This document shows, one piece after another, positions 34,370 to 42,607 of a DNA stretch of 64,000 nt (the first letter of the stretch is position 1; each line of letters begins with the position of its first letter). Source of the DNA: Streptomyces sp. DSM 110735 (lineage in GTDB: Bacteria > Actinomycetota > Actinomycetes > Streptomycetales > Streptomycetaceae); NCBI RefSeq assembly GCF_016482685.1, contig NZ_JACYHF010000004.1, positions 1 to 64,000 on the forward strand, written 5' to 3'. The translations under genes and the position numbers were made by a program. The notes beneath the pieces were generated by a model, which did not search any database, was not told the origin of the DNA, and worked only from the letters and a program-made list of their open reading frames with translations.

Positions 34370-35551
34370 TCAGGTGAGCTGGTCGCGGGTGTAGCGGCGC
34401 CACTGGGCGGTGAACGCGTCCGGGGTGGTGCCGAGCACGATCTTGAGCGCCTCCTCGACCGCGCCCGCGCGCCGTCCGTGGGCGCCGACGGCGCGGTAGA
34501 AGGCGCGCAGCCGGGGCTCGCCCCAGCGGTCGGCGATCATCCGGCAGGCCAGCCAGCCCGCCTCGTAGGACTGCGCGAGCCGGGTGGGGTCGCTGGTGAA
34601 GCCGAAGGACCGGTCGGCGGGGAGCGCGTGCGGGGCGTGCCCCTGGCGCACGGCGCGGGCGAGTTCGGGGGCGATCTCGGCGGGGGTGCGACCGGTGCCG
34701 AGGTAGCCGGTCCAGTCGGCGCAGCCCTCGGAGAGCCACAGCGGGGTGGCGGTCGTGGTGGCGGCGCGGGTGGCGACATGGGTGGTCTCGTGGGTGAGCA
34801 CGACCTGCTTGCCGAGGTCGCCGAGCGCGCCGTACGCGTCCGGGTTGACGATCACCCGGTCCGCCGGGGTGTCCTTGGCGTTGCCGGTCTCGGCGGTGGT
34901 GACGGCGGCGATCCCCCGGTACTCGGCGGCGGGCGAGCCGAGCAGCGCCGCCATGCCGTCGAGCGTGGGCGGTACGACCACCACGACCCGGCGCGCCCAA
35001 CCGGTGCCCCACGCCCTGGTGACGGCGGGTACGGCGCGGTCGGCGAGCCGGGCGTACCCGCGCAGCTCGGCGGCGGACCTGCCGGTGCCGAGCACCAGGC
35101 TGTGGGTGCCCTTGACGGCGGTGACGGTGCCCTCGTCCCAGAGCTGGCGTCCGGCGGAGCGGGCGGGGGCGTCGGCGGTGACGTACCAGCCGCCGGAGGC
35201 GGTGCGACCGAGGGTGAGGGTGCGGCGGGCGACGGCGGGGGCGGTGTCGTAGCCCGCGACGCGGTAGCGCAGTTCGGCGTCGGCGGCGGCTGTCGTGCCG
35301 GTGCGGTGGACGGCGGTGACCCGGTAGGTCCAGGAGGCGAGCGGGAGGGCGCGCAGCCGGGGGTAGGCGGCGGGGGTGCCGGTCGCGGCGTAGGCGTGCT
35401 CGTCGTGCCCGAGCAGGGCGGTGGCGCGGCGGTCCAGGAGGCGCTGCACCTGCGCCTTGGCGGTGTCGCCGGGGGCGGGCGCGCCGCACCCGGCGAGCGG
35501 CAGACAGAGCGCCGCCGCCATGACGCTCCACACCCGTGCCCGGCCGGCCAT
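34370..35551 (-). CDS. Lipoprotein with zincin-like HExxH domain
   Basis: A 393-residue predicted lipoprotein. The signal peptide ends in the lipobox LPLAGC (Cys near residue 22), so it should be anchored outside the membrane. The N-terminal half (about residues 25-150) has NTF2/SnoaL-like strand patterns. The C-terminal half carries VVLTHETTHVATRAA (about 260-274) with the HExxH zinc-binding motif, followed about 20 residues later by WLSEGCADWTGYL, a glutamate at the position expected for gluzincin/MA-type peptidases. It is therefore a likely surface metallopeptidase of unknown substrate. The ATG at 35551 was chosen because it directly begins the signal peptide. The next gene in the same direction is 34 bases upstream. 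Confidence 0.82.
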   Translation of the reverse strand: MAGRARVWSVMAAALCLPLAGCGAPAPGDTAKAQVQRLLDRRATALLGHDEHAYAATGTPAAYPRLRALPLASWTYRVTAVHRTGTTAAADAELRYRVAGYDTAPAVARRTLTLGRTASGGWYVTADAPARSAGRQLWDEGTVTAVKGTHSLVLGTGRSAAELRGYARLADRAVPAVTRAWGTGWARRVVVVVPPTLDGMAALLGSPAAEYRGIAAVTTAETGNAKDTPADRVIVNPDAYGALGDLGKQVVLTHETTHVATRAATTTATPLWLSEGCADWTGYLGTGRTPAEIAPELARAVRQGHAPHALPADRSFGFTSDPTRLAQSYEAGWLACRMIADRWGEPRLRAFYRAVGAHGRRAGAVEEALKIVLGTTPDAFTAQWRRYTRDQLT

Positions 35552-35585
35552 CGTCCGATCGTAGAGGGTGGGGAGCACCGGGGGC

Positions 35586-36620
35586 TCAGGGCCTGGTGAC
35601 CCAGGAGACGGGCATCATGCCGACCGGGTCGAAGCGCACGGCGGCGCCGGGGTGCGGGGCGTGGACGACCTGTCCGTGGCCGACGTACATCGCGACATGG
35701 CTGGCGTCGGCGCGGTAGAAGACCAGGTCACCGGGGCGCGCCTCGGCGAGGGAGACGCGGCGGCCCGCGAAGCGCTGTTCCTGGGAGGTGCGCGGGAGCT
35801 GGATGCCCGCGTGGGCGTACGCCCACTGCATCAGTCCCGAGCAGTCGAAGGAGGAGGGACCGCTGGCGCCCCAGACGTACGGGCGCCCGAGGGCGGAGCG
35901 GGCGGCGGCGAGCGCGGCGGCGGCGCGGGCATCGGGGGCGCCCTGCCCGAGGAGGGCGTCAAGACCGGGGCGACCGGAGCGGCCCGCGCGGTCGTAGGCG
36001 GCGCGCTCGGCGGCGGGCAGGGAGTCGAACAGGCGCCGGGCGGCGGCGAGTTTGGCGCGCACGTGCCGCTTGTGCCGGGCGACGGCCGCGCGTCCGCGCT
36101 CCAGGTCGGCGAGTTTCCCCGCTGCCTCGGCGCGCTCCTGGGCGACCTCGCGCAGGCTGGTGCGCAGCTCGCGGAGCTGTCCCGCCTGCCGGGTGCCGAG
36201 GCGGTCGAGGACGGACGCCTGGTCGAGGTAGTGCTCGGGGCGGGCGGAGAAGAACAGCGCGACGGACGGGTCGAGACCGCCGGAGCGGTACTCGGCCCCG
36301 GCGAGCGAACCGAGCTGCTCCCGCAGGTCGTTGACCTTCTGCTGGCCGCGCGCGAGGCGGTCCTGGGCGTGGTGGACCTCGCGGCGCAGGGCGTCGGCGC
36401 GCTCGTCCGCCCGGTCGTAGTCCTCGGTGGCCCGCTCGGCCTCGGCGTAGAGCCGGTCCAGTTCGGCCCGGGAGCTGGGATGCGGGGTCGCGTGGGCCGG
36501 TACGGCGCCGAGCGCGGCGGCCGCGGCAGACAGCACGCACAGGGCGGCGGTGCCCCGGTCGCATCCGGTGGTGGCGAGGCGGCGATGGGCCCCCACGGCA
36601 GTCCTTCCGCTGGCGGACAT
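35586..36620 (-). CDS. NlpC/P60 peptidoglycan hydrolase, paralogue 1
   Basis: A 344-residue secreted peptidoglycan endopeptidase. A signal peptide (hydrophobic AALCVLSAAAAALGAVPAHA, about residues 26-45) is followed by a long coiled-coil region (about 50-215) and the NlpC/P60 domain (about 230-344). The catalytic Cys is in SSFDCSGLMQWAYAHAG, the His in ADASHVAMYVGHGQVVHAPH. Substrate specificity is typically D-Glu-DAP-type crosslinks. The coiled coil resembles regulatory domains that keep RipA/CwlO-like hydrolases inactive. The ATG at 36620 was chosen; the long upstream frame lacks a signal sequence. It has a close paralogue immediately upstream. Confidence 0.92.
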   Translation of the reverse strand: MSASGRTAVGAHRRLATTGCDRGTAALCVLSAAAAALGAVPAHATPHPSSRAELDRLYAEAERATEDYDRADERADALRREVHHAQDRLARGQQKVNDLREQLGSLAGAEYRSGGLDPSVALFFSARPEHYLDQASVLDRLGTRQAGQLRELRTSLREVAQERAEAAGKLADLERGRAAVARHKRHVRAKLAAARRLFDSLPAAERAAYDRAGRSGRPGLDALLGQGAPDARAAAALAAARSALGRPYVWGASGPSSFDCSGLMQWAYAHAGIQLPRTSQEQRFAGRRVSLAEARPGDLVFYRADASHVAMYVGHGQVVHAPHPGAAVRFDPVGMMPVSWVTRP

Positions 36621-36811
36621 GACCGTTTCCCCGGCACCGGGGACGGGGAGACCCGCGCCGCCGGGGAAACGCGCCAGACCATAACCGCAAGGCGGGGCGG
36701 CGGCCAAAGACCCCGGTGGACACGTACGGTGACGCCCCGCCACCGACGCAGGTCAGGGGCGGGGCGTGCGGTGAGCGGGCGGCGGTGTGATTCGCCCGTT
36801 CGGAGGGCTCG

Positions 36812-37852
36812 TCAGACGCGGACGCCGAACATGAACGGGCCGCCGATGGTGCTCATCGACTCGTAGCGGACGACCGTGCCGGTGCGCGGGGCGTGCAGGA
36901 TCTGGCCGTTGCCCGCGTAGAGACCGACGTGGTGGATGTCGTTGAAGAAGAACACCAGGTCGCCGACCTGGAGGTCGTTCACCGAGGTGATGCGGGTGCC
37001 GATGTTCGCCTGCTGCTCGGAGGTGCGCGGGATGGTGATGCCCGCCTGGGCGTACGCCCACGAGGTCAGACCCGAGCAGTCGAAGGAGGAGGGACCGGTG
37101 GCGCCGTAGACGTACGGCTTGCCTATCTGGCTCTGGGCGGCGGAGAACGCGGCGCCCGCGAGACCGGAGCCCTTGGCGTTGCCGCCCAGCTCGACGCGCG
37201 CGGTGGAGGAGCGGTCGGCGCGTGCCTGCTGGTCGGCCAGCTCCTGCTTCTCCTTGGCGGTCAGGGTGTTGAGCAGCTTCTGCGCCTCGGCGAGCTTGCC
37301 CTGCACTTCCTGCTTCTTCTTGCCCAGCTCGGTGCGGGTGGAGGCGAGGTCCTTGAGCTTCTCGGTGGCCTCGGCGCGCTCCTGGGCGAGTTCGCGCTGC
37401 TTGTCCTGGATCTTCTTCAGACCCTCGACCTGCTGGGCGCTCAACTGGTCCATCGTGGACGCCTTGTCGAGGTAGTCGTCCGGGTCGGAGGACAGGAAGA
37501 GCTGCACGGAGGGGTCCAGGCCGCCCGAGCGGTACTGGGCGGTGGCCATCGAACCCAGGCCGTCGCGCAGCTTGTTGAGGTCCTGCTGACCGCGCGCGAC
37601 GTTGTCCTGGATGGTGGAGATCTCCTTCTGGAGCTTCTCCTGCTTCTCCTTGGCACCGTTGTACTTCTCGGTGGCCTGCTCGGCCTGCTCGTAGAGCTTG
37701 TCGACCTTCGCCTTGACCTCGCTCTTGCCGAGCTTCTCGGTCGGGGCCGCGTTGGCGGCGTTCGCGCTCAGCGCGACAGCGGCGGCTGCCGCTGCGGTCA
37801 GCACGGTCACGCGCGTGCGGTTCGGCTGCTTGGGTCGACGGTGGGACGCCAC
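36812..37852 (-). CDS. NlpC/P60 peptidoglycan hydrolase, paralogue 2
   Basis: A 346-residue secreted hydrolase with the same plan as its neighbour: signal peptide (about residues 13-36, ending ANAANA), a long Lys/Glu/Gln-rich coiled coil (about 38-215), and the catalytic domain with SSFDCSGLTSWAYAQAG (Cys near 265) and NDIHHVGLYAGNGQILHAPR. Its coiled coil is Lys-rich where the first paralogue is Arg/Ala-rich, and the codon usage is slightly less biased. The GTG at 37852 has AAGGAG 10 bases upstream. The mycobacterial Rv2190c lies at the same syntenic position. The upstream AT-rich region probably holds its promoter. Confidence 0.93.
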   Translation of the reverse strand: MASHRRPKQPNRTRVTVLTAAAAAAVALSANAANAAPTEKLGKSEVKAKVDKLYEQAEQATEKYNGAKEKQEKLQKEISTIQDNVARGQQDLNKLRDGLGSMATAQYRSGGLDPSVQLFLSSDPDDYLDKASTMDQLSAQQVEGLKKIQDKQRELAQERAEATEKLKDLASTRTELGKKKQEVQGKLAEAQKLLNTLTAKEKQELADQQARADRSSTARVELGGNAKGSGLAGAAFSAAQSQIGKPYVYGATGPSSFDCSGLTSWAYAQAGITIPRTSEQQANIGTRITSVNDLQVGDLVFFFNDIHHVGLYAGNGQILHAPRTGTVVRYESMSTIGGPFMFGVRV

Positions 37853-37944
37853 GGAGTTGGAACTCCTTCTTGTGAGTGATCACCCGCTAGGAGGTTCGAG
37901 CCCTGACCCTAGTGACCCAGTTGTGATCAGTTCAAATCCTCACA

Positions 37945-37977
37945 GCAAAAAATCCAAACCCACCATGCATTTTTTGC
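37945..37977. repeat. A6/T6 inverted repeat in AT-rich intergenic island
   Basis: GCAAAAAAT at 37945-37953 and its exact complement ATTTTTTGC at 37969-37977 flank a 15-base spacer, about 95-125 bases upstream of the NlpC/P60 start. The surrounding 37900-38060 region is the most A+T-rich stretch in the window. It could be an operator, a terminator-like hairpin, or a bent-DNA element. Confidence 0.6.
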
Positions 37978-38074
37978 ACTCAACTCACAAGATGTGACGC
38001 AGGATTGACCCAACGTCGTTCAACAATGCGCTCAATTCGGGCAATGTGTGGGTCCATTGCCTTTAAGGCGCCCT

Positions 38075-39418
38075 TCAGGACAGCCGCTTGAGAAGTACCG
38101 CAGAGGCGACGGGGCGGGCACCGGAACGCGCGACTCCGTCGGCGACCTCGCGGTCGGTGGAGGCGACGATCACCGGGCGCCCCGGCGGTTCGGCCCGCAC
38201 GAGCTGACGGATCAGCTCGTCGGCGGTGACGCCCGGCTTGGAGAACAGCACCCGGACCCCGCGCGGCGGCGCGAGCAGCACCGGCGCGGCCAGTTCGGCG
38301 CCGTCGAACACACAGGTGACCTCGGCGCCGGTCTGCGCGGCGAGCGCGGAGAGCTGGCCGAGGAGTCTGAGCCGCTGCTTCTCCAGGGGCATCTGGGGAT
38401 AGCCGGTCTTGGTGACGTTGTAGCCGTCGACCACCAGATGCGCCTGCGGCAGCGCGAGCAACTGGTCGAGGATCGCGGGGTCGTGCTCGGAGAGGGCGCG
38501 GGCGGCGATGTCCTTCGGGGTCATCCGCCCCGGCTCCACCGCGTCCACGGTCTCGGCCGGGCGCACGGACACCGGCGGCAGCGCCAGCTCCCGGCGCAGC
38601 CCCTGGGCCGACTCCAGCAGGGTGTCGAGCAGCAGCCGCACCCGCATGTCCTCGACGCTGCGACCCTCGCGGGCGGCCCGGCGGGTCGCCTCCAGAGCCG
38701 CCTCCGCCTCACCGAGGCGGGCCTTCAGACGCCGGGACTCGCTCTCGGCGGCGGACACCTGGGTCTGCGCCTCGGCGCGCGCGGCGTCCGTCTCGGCGCG
38801 CGCCTTGCGCAGCGCCGCCTCCCCGCGCTTGACATCACTGAGCGCCGAACGCAGCTTGCGGTGCAGCGACTCGCTCTCCTTGCGGACCGAGTCCAGCTCG
38901 GTGCGCAGCCGTTCGGTCTCGGCGCGGGTGTGTTCCCGGGCGTGCGCCAACTCCTCGCGCAGCCGCTCCAGTTCGGCCCGGCTCTCCTCGTCGGCCCGCT
39001 CCGCGTCCGCGCGCTGCGCCTCCTCGCCCGCCGCCGTGACCAGCTTGACCCAGCCCGTGGGGCGCAGTACATAGGCCGCGGCCGCCACGTCGAGCGGGTC
39101 CGCGGCCGGGGGCGGCGAGCCGGAGTCCAGGGCGCCGGACAGCTCCGGCTGCGTCTCTCTGTACCGCTCCCCGATCCGCTGCCGGAACATCCGGTCCGTC
39201 TCCAGGGCGGCGGCCATCGCGTTCCCGGCGAACTTGGCGCGGCGGTTGGGGGCGAAGCGGGCGTACTGCCGCAGTTGGGCGGGCAGTTCGGCCATGGTCA
39301 GCGAGCCGAAGGCGTCCGAGACGATCTGGACGACCCGTCGGCGCACGCCGTCGGGCAGCGGACGGTCAAGCACCTCGGCGGTGCCGTCGTCCGGCCCCCC
39401 GCCCCCGGTCTCCACCAT
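38075..39418 (-). CDS. NYN (PIN-like) domain protein with long coiled coil
   Basis: A 447-residue protein. The N-terminal ~120 residues form a globular helical region, followed by a long Arg/Glu/Ala coiled coil (about residues 130-240), and a C-terminal NYN/YacP-type ribonuclease domain (about 310-447). The latter has LVVDGYNVTKTGYPQ with the first acidic metal ligand, TCVFDGAELAAPV, and the final acidic stretch IVASTDREVADGV that is typical of NYN nucleases. RNA cleavage is the likely activity (by analogy with YacP/Rae1), target unknown. The next gene upstream in the same direction encodes a small zinc-ribbon protein 44 bases away. Confidence 0.85.
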   Translation of the reverse strand: MVETGGGGPDDGTAEVLDRPLPDGVRRRVVQIVSDAFGSLTMAELPAQLRQYARFAPNRRAKFAGNAMAAALETDRMFRQRIGERYRETQPELSGALDSGSPPPAADPLDVAAAAYVLRPTGWVKLVTAAGEEAQRADAERADEESRAELERLREELAHAREHTRAETERLRTELDSVRKESESLHRKLRSALSDVKRGEAALRKARAETDAARAEAQTQVSAAESESRRLKARLGEAEAALEATRRAAREGRSVEDMRVRLLLDTLLESAQGLRRELALPPVSVRPAETVDAVEPGRMTPKDIAARALSEHDPAILDQLLALPQAHLVVDGYNVTKTGYPQMPLEKQRLRLLGQLSALAAQTGAEVTCVFDGAELAAPVLLAPPRGVRVLFSKPGVTADELIRQLVRAEPPGRPVIVASTDREVADGVARSGARPVASAVLLKRLS

Positions 39419-39462
39419 CCGTCACACCCCAATGCCTCTGCTGTCTTCGCGGCCCGCTCCGC

Positions 39463-39702
39463 TCAGGAGCCGGCGCCCGGCCTGTCCACGAGTTCCACCT
39501 GATCCACCGCGTTGCACCAGCGGCAGCGGACCGACTCGATGGTCTCACTGACCACCTCGCGCTCCTCGACGGTGGGTTCCCCGGCCAGGTCGAGGTGGAC
39601 GTACTCGACGACCTTGGAGGAGCGGGTCACGTCGAAGCGGGTGAGGTTGCCGCAGAGAGTGCAGCGCCATCGCGTCGTGGCGGTCGGCAGGGGAACCGTC
39701 AT
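39463..39702 (-). CDS. Small zinc-ribbon protein
   Basis: A 79-residue protein with two Cys pairs, CTLCGN (about residues 15-20) and CRWC (about 60-63), spaced as in a zinc ribbon, plus an acidic middle VSETIESVR. No catalytic motif is seen and I do not recognise a named family. It is encoded in the same direction as, and 44 bases upstream of, the NYN-domain gene, so a linked RNA-related role is possible but unproven. The short length and clear zinc-ribbon pattern make it likely to be real. Confidence 0.78.
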   Translation of the reverse strand: MTVPLPTATTRWRCTLCGNLTRFDVTRSSKVVEYVHLDLAGEPTVEEREVVSETIESVRCRWCNAVDQVELVDRPGAGS

Positions 39703-39855
39703 CGTGGCTGTTCGCTTCCTTCTCGGATCGGTGCGCGCCGTTCACCGACGCGTGTGGCTCGTAACCCTACGGCCTGCGGGGCATCCGTCGCCCGTCCGTC
39801 CATGGCGGCGAGGCGGTGTGTACCAGTGCGTCCGGTTACGTCATGCTCTGTATTC

Positions 39856-40599
39856 ATGATCAGAGAGTGGAGTGCGGGTGCGGGGCGGTCCTTCCGAGCG
39901 GTCCGGAGCGCCCCGGCGCCGATGACGTACGGCCTCATCGCCCTGTGCTGTCTGCTCTTCGTGCTGGGTCCGGCGTCGGGTCTGACCCGGGCGTACGGCA
40001 CCGGGGACGCGCCGCTGGTGGCACAGCGGGCGTACTTCCGGCACTGGGGCGTGATCCCGGCCGAGCTGTTCGCCGCGCCGGTGCGGGAGGCGCTGACCCC
40101 GGCGACGGCGCTGTTCGTGCACGGGAGCTGGGTGCATCTGCTCGGCAACATGCTCTTCCTCCTCGTCTTCGGGGTGATGACCGAGGAGCGGATGGGCCGG
40201 GTCGAGTTCACGCTGTTCTACCTCGGCTGCGGCTATCTCGCCCTGCTGGGCTACGCGCTCGCCAACGCGACCTCCGAGCAGTCCCTGGTGGGAGCCTCCG
40301 GGGCGATCTCGGCGGTGCTCGGCGCCTTCCTGCACCTCTTCCCGCGTGCCCGTGTCACCAGTCTGCTCCCCTTTCTCTTCTTCCTCCCGCTGCGCTTCCC
40401 CGCCTGGGTGGTGCTCCCCTTCTGGGCCGGACTCCAGTGGTTCGCCGCCTCCCGCGCCCCCGAAGGACCCGGGGTCGCCTACCTCGCCCACGTGGTCGGC
40501 TTCTGCCTGGGCTTCGGCTACGCGTGGGTGCGGTACGGGCGGAGAGCTAGAGTGAAGGTCGTTCCGGCCCCGGCGTCCGAGGGAGAAAACCAGCCGTGA
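39856..40599 (+). CDS. Rhomboid intramembrane serine protease
   Basis: A 247-residue polytopic membrane protease. The signature elements are present: the WR-like N-terminal loop preceding FVHGSWVHLLGNMLFLLVFG (about residues 88-107), the nucleophile GASGAISAVLGAFLH (Ser near 146) and the catalytic His in YLAHVVGFCLGFGYAW near the C terminus (about 210). Substrates are unknown. The ATG at 39856 follows the AT-rich TCATGCTCTGTATTC segment; an internal GTG is possible. Its stop codon overlaps the start of the RAM-domain gene (GTGA), so the two are coupled. Confidence 0.9.
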   Translation: MIREWSAGAGRSFRAVRSAPAPMTYGLIALCCLLFVLGPASGLTRAYGTGDAPLVAQRAYFRHWGVIPAELFAAPVREALTPATALFVHGSWVHLLGNMLFLLVFGVMTEERMGRVEFTLFYLGCGYLALLGYALANATSEQSLVGASGAISAVLGAFLHLFPRARVTSLLPFLFFLPLRFPAWVVLPFWAGLQWFAASRAPEGPGVAYLAHVVGFCLGFGYAWVRYGRRARVKVVPAPASEGENQP

Positions 40600-40877
40600 T
40601 CACCGCGATCGTCCTGATCAAGACCAGCGTGGACCGGATTCCGGAGATCGCCGAGCAGATCGCCGCCCTGGACAGCGTCAGCGAGGTCTTCTCCGTCACC
40701 GGTACCTACGACCTCATCGCCATGGTCCGCGTTGCCCGCCACGAAGACCTCGCCGAGGTCATCCCCGGCCGCATCAGCAAGATCCCCGGCGTCGAGGGCA
40801 CCGACACCCACGTCGCCTTCCGCACCTACTCCCAGCACGACCTGGAAGCGGCGTTCGCGATCGGTCTCGACAACTGA
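40596..40877 (+). CDS. Stand-alone Lrp/AsnC-type RAM domain protein
   Basis: A 93-residue protein that is only the ligand-binding domain of Lrp/AsnC regulators, without the helix-turn-helix. VSEVFSVTGTYDLIAMVRV (about residues 28-46) is the RAM-domain core, followed by the amphipathic helix and GVEGTDTHVAFRTYS. Such stand-alone RAM proteins form decamers and may bind amino acids. The GTG start at 40596 overlaps the rhomboid stop by one base (GTGA), indicating translational coupling. It is convergent with the SufS-like gene downstream. Confidence 0.9.
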   Translation: MITAIVLIKTSVDRIPEIAEQIAALDSVSEVFSVTGTYDLIAMVRVARHEDLAEVIPGRISKIPGVEGTDTHVAFRTYSQHDLEAAFAIGLDN

Positions 40878-40890
40878 GGCAGCCCCTCGG

Positions 40891-42237
40891 CTAGGACCGC
40901 TCCTCCGGGACGCAGTGCCCGTTCTCCGTGCGGTACCGCCACTTCGCACCGTGGGCGACCAGTTCCCGTACGGCTGTCACGAACCGGTCGACGTGTTCCG
41001 CCGGGGTGCCCGCGCCGAAGCTGACGCGTACCGCGTTCAGGGGGGCGTCCGGGGTGCCGCAGTCGGTGTCGGTGTCGGGAGTGCCGTCCAGGAGGGTGCG
41101 GACCAGGGGGTGGGCGCAGAAGAGGCCGTCGCGGACGCCGATGCCGTACTCGGCGGAGAGGGCGGCGGCGAGGTGGGAGCTGTTCCAGCCGGCCACCACG
41201 AAGGAGAGCACGCCGACGCGCGGGGCGTCGTCCCCGAAGAGGGACAGCACGCGCACGCCGGGCACCTCGGCAAGACCCTCGCGCACCCGGCGGACCAGCA
41301 GCGCCTCCCGCTCGGCCAGGCGGTCCAGGCCCGCCTCGGTCAGCGCCGTGCACGCGGAGGCGATCGCGTAGGCGCCGATGACGTTCGGGGAGCCCGCCTC
41401 GTGCCGGGCGGCGCCCTCGTGCCACTCCACCTCGACGCGACCGTCCCCGCGCCGTACGACCCGGCGGCTCGCCCCGCCGCCCGCGAGGTACGGCTCCGCC
41501 GCCGTCAGCCAGTCGGAGCGCCCGGCCAGCACCCCCGAGCCGAACGGCGCGTACAGCTTGTGCCCGGAGAAGGCGACCCAGTCCACGTCCAGCTCGCGCA
41601 CGCTCACCGGGTGGTGCGGAGCCAACTGGGCCGCGTCCAGGACGATCCGCGCGCCGTGGGCGTGGGCGGTCGCCGCCAGTTCGCGCACCGGCCACAGCTC
41701 CCCGGTGACGTTCGAGGCACCGGTGACGCAGACCAGTGCCGGGGCGGTGGTGTCCCGCGCGGCGAGCGCCCGTTCCAGCGCGGTCACCGCCGCCTCGGGA
41801 CCGCGGGGCGCGGCGAGGACGGTGACCCGGTCCTGCGGCCAGGGCAGCAGCGCCGCGTGGTGCTCGGTCTCGAAGACGAACACCTCGCACCCGGCGGGCA
41901 GCGCCCGCGCCAGCAGGTTCAGCGAGTCGGTGGTCGAGCGGGTGAACACCACCTGGTCGTCGCCACGGCAGTCCAGGAACCGGGCCACTGTGCGGCGCGC
42001 GTTCTCGAACAGCTCGGTGGAGAGCCGGGACAGATGCCCGGCGCCCCGGTGGACACTGCCGTAGTACGGCGCGTAGGCGGCCACGTCGTCCCAGACGCGC
42101 CGGAGAGCGGGGGCACTGGCCGCGTAGTCGAGCGCGGCGTACTCCACCTCGCCGCCGGTGACGAGCGGCACGGTGACCCCGCACCCGAGCACGGGCAGCG
42201 GAGCGGACACGGCGGGGGCAGCGGTGAGCACGGACAT
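40891..42237 (-). CDS. Class V aminotransferase / SufS-like cysteine desulfurase
   Basis: A 448-residue PLP enzyme. The Schiff-base lysine is in VAFSGHKLYAPFGSG (about residues 222-236) and the upstream VLDAAQLAPH holds the PLP Asp. TRSTTDSLNLLARAL and ETEHHAALLPW (catalytic His) match the cysteine desulfurase group, and GVRDGLFCAHPLVRTLL near residue 380 has the RxGxxCAxP motif of SufS/CsdA-type desulfurases with a Cys at the active-site position. Activity on cysteine or on another amino acid cannot be distinguished. A SAM-IV riboswitch precedes the gene, linking expression to S-adenosylmethionine. The start ATG at 42237 has GGGAG 9 bases upstream. Confidence 0.86.
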   Translation of the reverse strand: MSVLTAAPAVSAPLPVLGCGVTVPLVTGGEVEYAALDYAASAPALRRVWDDVAAYAPYYGSVHRGAGHLSRLSTELFENARRTVARFLDCRGDDQVVFTRSTTDSLNLLARALPAGCEVFVFETEHHAALLPWPQDRVTVLAAPRGPEAAVTALERALAARDTTAPALVCVTGASNVTGELWPVRELAATAHAHGARIVLDAAQLAPHHPVSVRELDVDWVAFSGHKLYAPFGSGVLAGRSDWLTAAEPYLAGGGASRRVVRRGDGRVEVEWHEGAARHEAGSPNVIGAYAIASACTALTEAGLDRLAEREALLVRRVREGLAEVPGVRVLSLFGDDAPRVGVLSFVVAGWNSSHLAAALSAEYGIGVRDGLFCAHPLVRTLLDGTPDTDTDCGTPDAPLNAVRVSFGAGTPAEHVDRFVTAVRELVAHGAKWRYRTENGHCVPEERS

Positions 42238-42387
42238 GAGGGGTCAACTCCCGTGAGAAAGCCCGGAGTCGGCACGCGGGTACGACAGGTCCCGGCACGC
42301 GACGAACTCGGGAAGAGAAGAAAGGGCGTGCGGAGGCGGGGCTCTGCGGCCCTAGATCATTCGCTTGCTCAAGGAAGGCTCCCTCGA

Positions 42388-42501
42388 CCGCGCTTGCCGT
42401 AGACCTCGCTGCCTACGGCCTGGTCCTCACCCGGGGCACCCCGCCACGGACGGAGGGTTGCCGGACAGCCGGCCGGGGCCTGTTGGCTGTCACTCATGAC
42501 C
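42388..42501 (-). promoter_or_regulatory. SAM-IV riboswitch
   Basis: On the minus strand the sequence reads GGTCATGAGTGACAG at the 5' end, then CCCCGGCCGGCTGTCCGGCA, CCCTCCGTCCGTGGC, GGGGTGCCCCGGGTGAGGAC, CAGG and finally GGCAAGCGCGG. This matches, element by element and in order, the conserved SAM-IV aptamer known from Actinomycetales (for example the mycobacterial aptamer whose structure was solved). It lies about 150 bases upstream of the SufS-like gene. The variable arm between CCAGG and GGCAAGCGCGG is a short GC hairpin. Confidence 0.92.
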
Positions 42502-42561
42502 TGATCAGGAAGCTAGCGGGGCGGACCTGCTTCGCGCAACCGCTGTCCGGATCGCGGAACG

Positions 42562-42596
42562 CCGGTCGGGGCGGGGGAAGCCCCCGCCCCGACCGG
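42562..42596 (-). terminator. Hairpin after trpD
   Basis: A perfect 16-bp stem, CCGGTCGGGGCGGGGG at 42562-42577 and its complement at 42581-42596, with a 3-base loop, lies 11 bases beyond the trpD stop. Confidence 0.85.
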
Positions 42597-42607
42597 TTCC
42601 GTGCAGC

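Larger units (their letters stand above)
42238..42607. other. Gene-free leader and intergenic region with SAM-IV riboswitch
   Basis: The 370-base gap between the SufS-like gene and trpD holds the SAM-IV riboswitch (42388-42501), about 150 bases of 5' untranslated leader, and the trpD terminator hairpin (42562-42596). No further gene is apparent. Confidence 0.85.

Noticed and set aside
36621..36811. c-di-AMP (ydaO) riboswitch upstream of NlpC/P60
   Set aside because: I looked for the conserved GGGGAACCGG-type pattern expected for streptomycete hydrolases and did not find it upstream of either gene.
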